This document shows, piece by piece, positions 63,650 through 64,000 of a DNA stretch of 64,000 nucleotides. The DNA is from Hymenobacter sp. GOD-10R. GTDB lineage: Bacteria; Bacteroidota; Bacteroidia; Cytophagales; Hymenobacteraceae. Under the pieces are notes generated by a model. The model saw nothing but the letters and a program-made list of their open reading frames with translations, had not been told where the DNA came from and made no database searches. The stretch's first letter is position 1; every line of letters begins with the position of its first letter. The position numbers and the translations under genes were made by a program. The stretch is from NCBI RefSeq assembly GCF_035609205.1, contig NZ_CP141184.1, positions 2,074,501-2,138,500 of the forward strand, given 5' to 3'.

Positions 63650-64000
63650 TTACTTATCGAAGTGGTAAAGGAACGTGATAACACCGGTGTAAGCAGGCTT
63701 GGGCTGATCCTGAATTTCCAAGGTCACTTCAATTCGGGTTTTGGCTACGCCTCGCAGGTTTTTCACTGACAATAGCTTGGCTCGCAGCCGGACGTGGCTA
63801 TCTACCTTCACTGGCTGATTGAAGCGCAGGCTCTCGATTTCGTAGTTCACCTGAAGCTTTAGGTTGTTGATGGTAACCACCTGCATCCATAAATAAGGCA
63901 GCAACGAAAGCGTCAGATAGCCGTGGGCAATGGGCGCCTGAAAGGGCGATTCGCTCTGGGCCCGCTCCGCGTCGACGTGAATCCACTGATGGTCGAGGGT
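63650..64000 (-). CDS. MaoC-family dehydratase (5' end beyond window)
   Basis: The C-terminal part of a hotdog-fold enoyl-CoA hydratase-like protein is visible, about 116 residues, continuing past the right edge. The catalytic region reads TLDHQWIHVDAERAQSESPFQAPIAHGYLTLSLLPYL, with the conserved Asp-His pair and the IAHG(Y/F)LTLSL motif of NodN/MaoC proteins. The end is TRIEVTLEIQDQPKPAYTGVITFLYHF. It hydrates trans-2-enoyl-CoA in characterised relatives. The true start is not in the window. Confidence 0.9.
   Translation of the reverse strand, partial: TLDHQWIHVDAERAQSESPFQAPIAHGYLTLSLLPYLWMQVVTINNLKLQVNYEIESLRFNQPVKVDSHVRLRAKLLSVKNLRGVAKTRIEVTLEIQDQPKPAYTGVITFLYHFDK

Noticed and set aside
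1..64000. CRISPR arrays, tRNA or rRNA genes, transposases, prophage genes
   Set aside because: No regular repeat-spacer pattern, no cloverleaf or rRNA-like segment and no transposase, integrase or phage structural protein was recognised on either strand.

Overview
The window looks like chromosomal DNA of a Bacteroidota member, most likely a Cytophagales bacterium close to Hymenobacter. The evidence is two SusC-type TonB-dependent receptors (one with its SusD), many exported glycoside hydrolases, a HelD-type helicase, a tricorn-like S41 protease, moderately high GC (about 55% by impression), and short AT-rich intergenic gaps with hairpin terminators. The genus is an inference. I saw no rRNA, tRNA, CRISPR array, prophage or intact insertion sequence.

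Left part (1-9.5 kb): the 5' portion of a leftward SusC gene faces a rightward, translationally coupled pair, an ApbE-type flavin transferase and a Tat-exported Gfo/Idh/MocA oxidoreductase. The oxidoreductase carries a DGVTGAT heptapeptide that fits the ApbE flavinylation consensus. A LacI-type palindrome sits between the divergent units. Next come a NIPSNAP protein, a PA14-containing GH3 enzyme and a nitronate monooxygenase-like gene.

Housekeeping and redox stretch (9.5-25.5 kb): a PaoABC-type molybdenum aldehyde oxidoreductase operon, an AT-rich acyltransferase gene, AraC and Crp regulators each near small redox or stress enzymes (FAD monooxygenase, VOC protein, alpha/beta hydrolase, ABM monooxygenase, DJ-1/PfpI protein), an atypical inositol-phosphatase-like protein and an NAPE-PLD-like metallo-hydrolase.

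Sugar locus without SusCD (25.7-34.5 kb): a cupin-AraC regulator is divergent from an MFS sugar porter, a very large DUF5107-TPR protein and an exported GH2-like enzyme. It reads as a small carbohydrate-use operon.

Middle (34.6-43 kb): SnoaL-like protein, beta carbonic anhydrase, exported xylose-isomerase-like TIM barrel, GNAT acetyltransferase, a LytTR-domain remnant, a GH28 enzyme, HelD and one unknown protein.

Pectin-type polysaccharide utilisation locus (43.3-59.4 kb): GH43/GH117-like exported enzyme, a second LacI-type palindrome followed by an internally deleted GH28 remnant, then SusC, SusD, a DUF4450 protein, a GH65-like enzyme, a GH28 lipoprotein (opposite strand) and a GH105 unsaturated rhamnogalacturonyl hydrolase. 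The two GH28 enzymes and GH105 point to homogalacturonan or rhamnogalacturonan as substrate. The right end holds a DUF4174 protein, a tricorn-like protease and a partial MaoC dehydratase.
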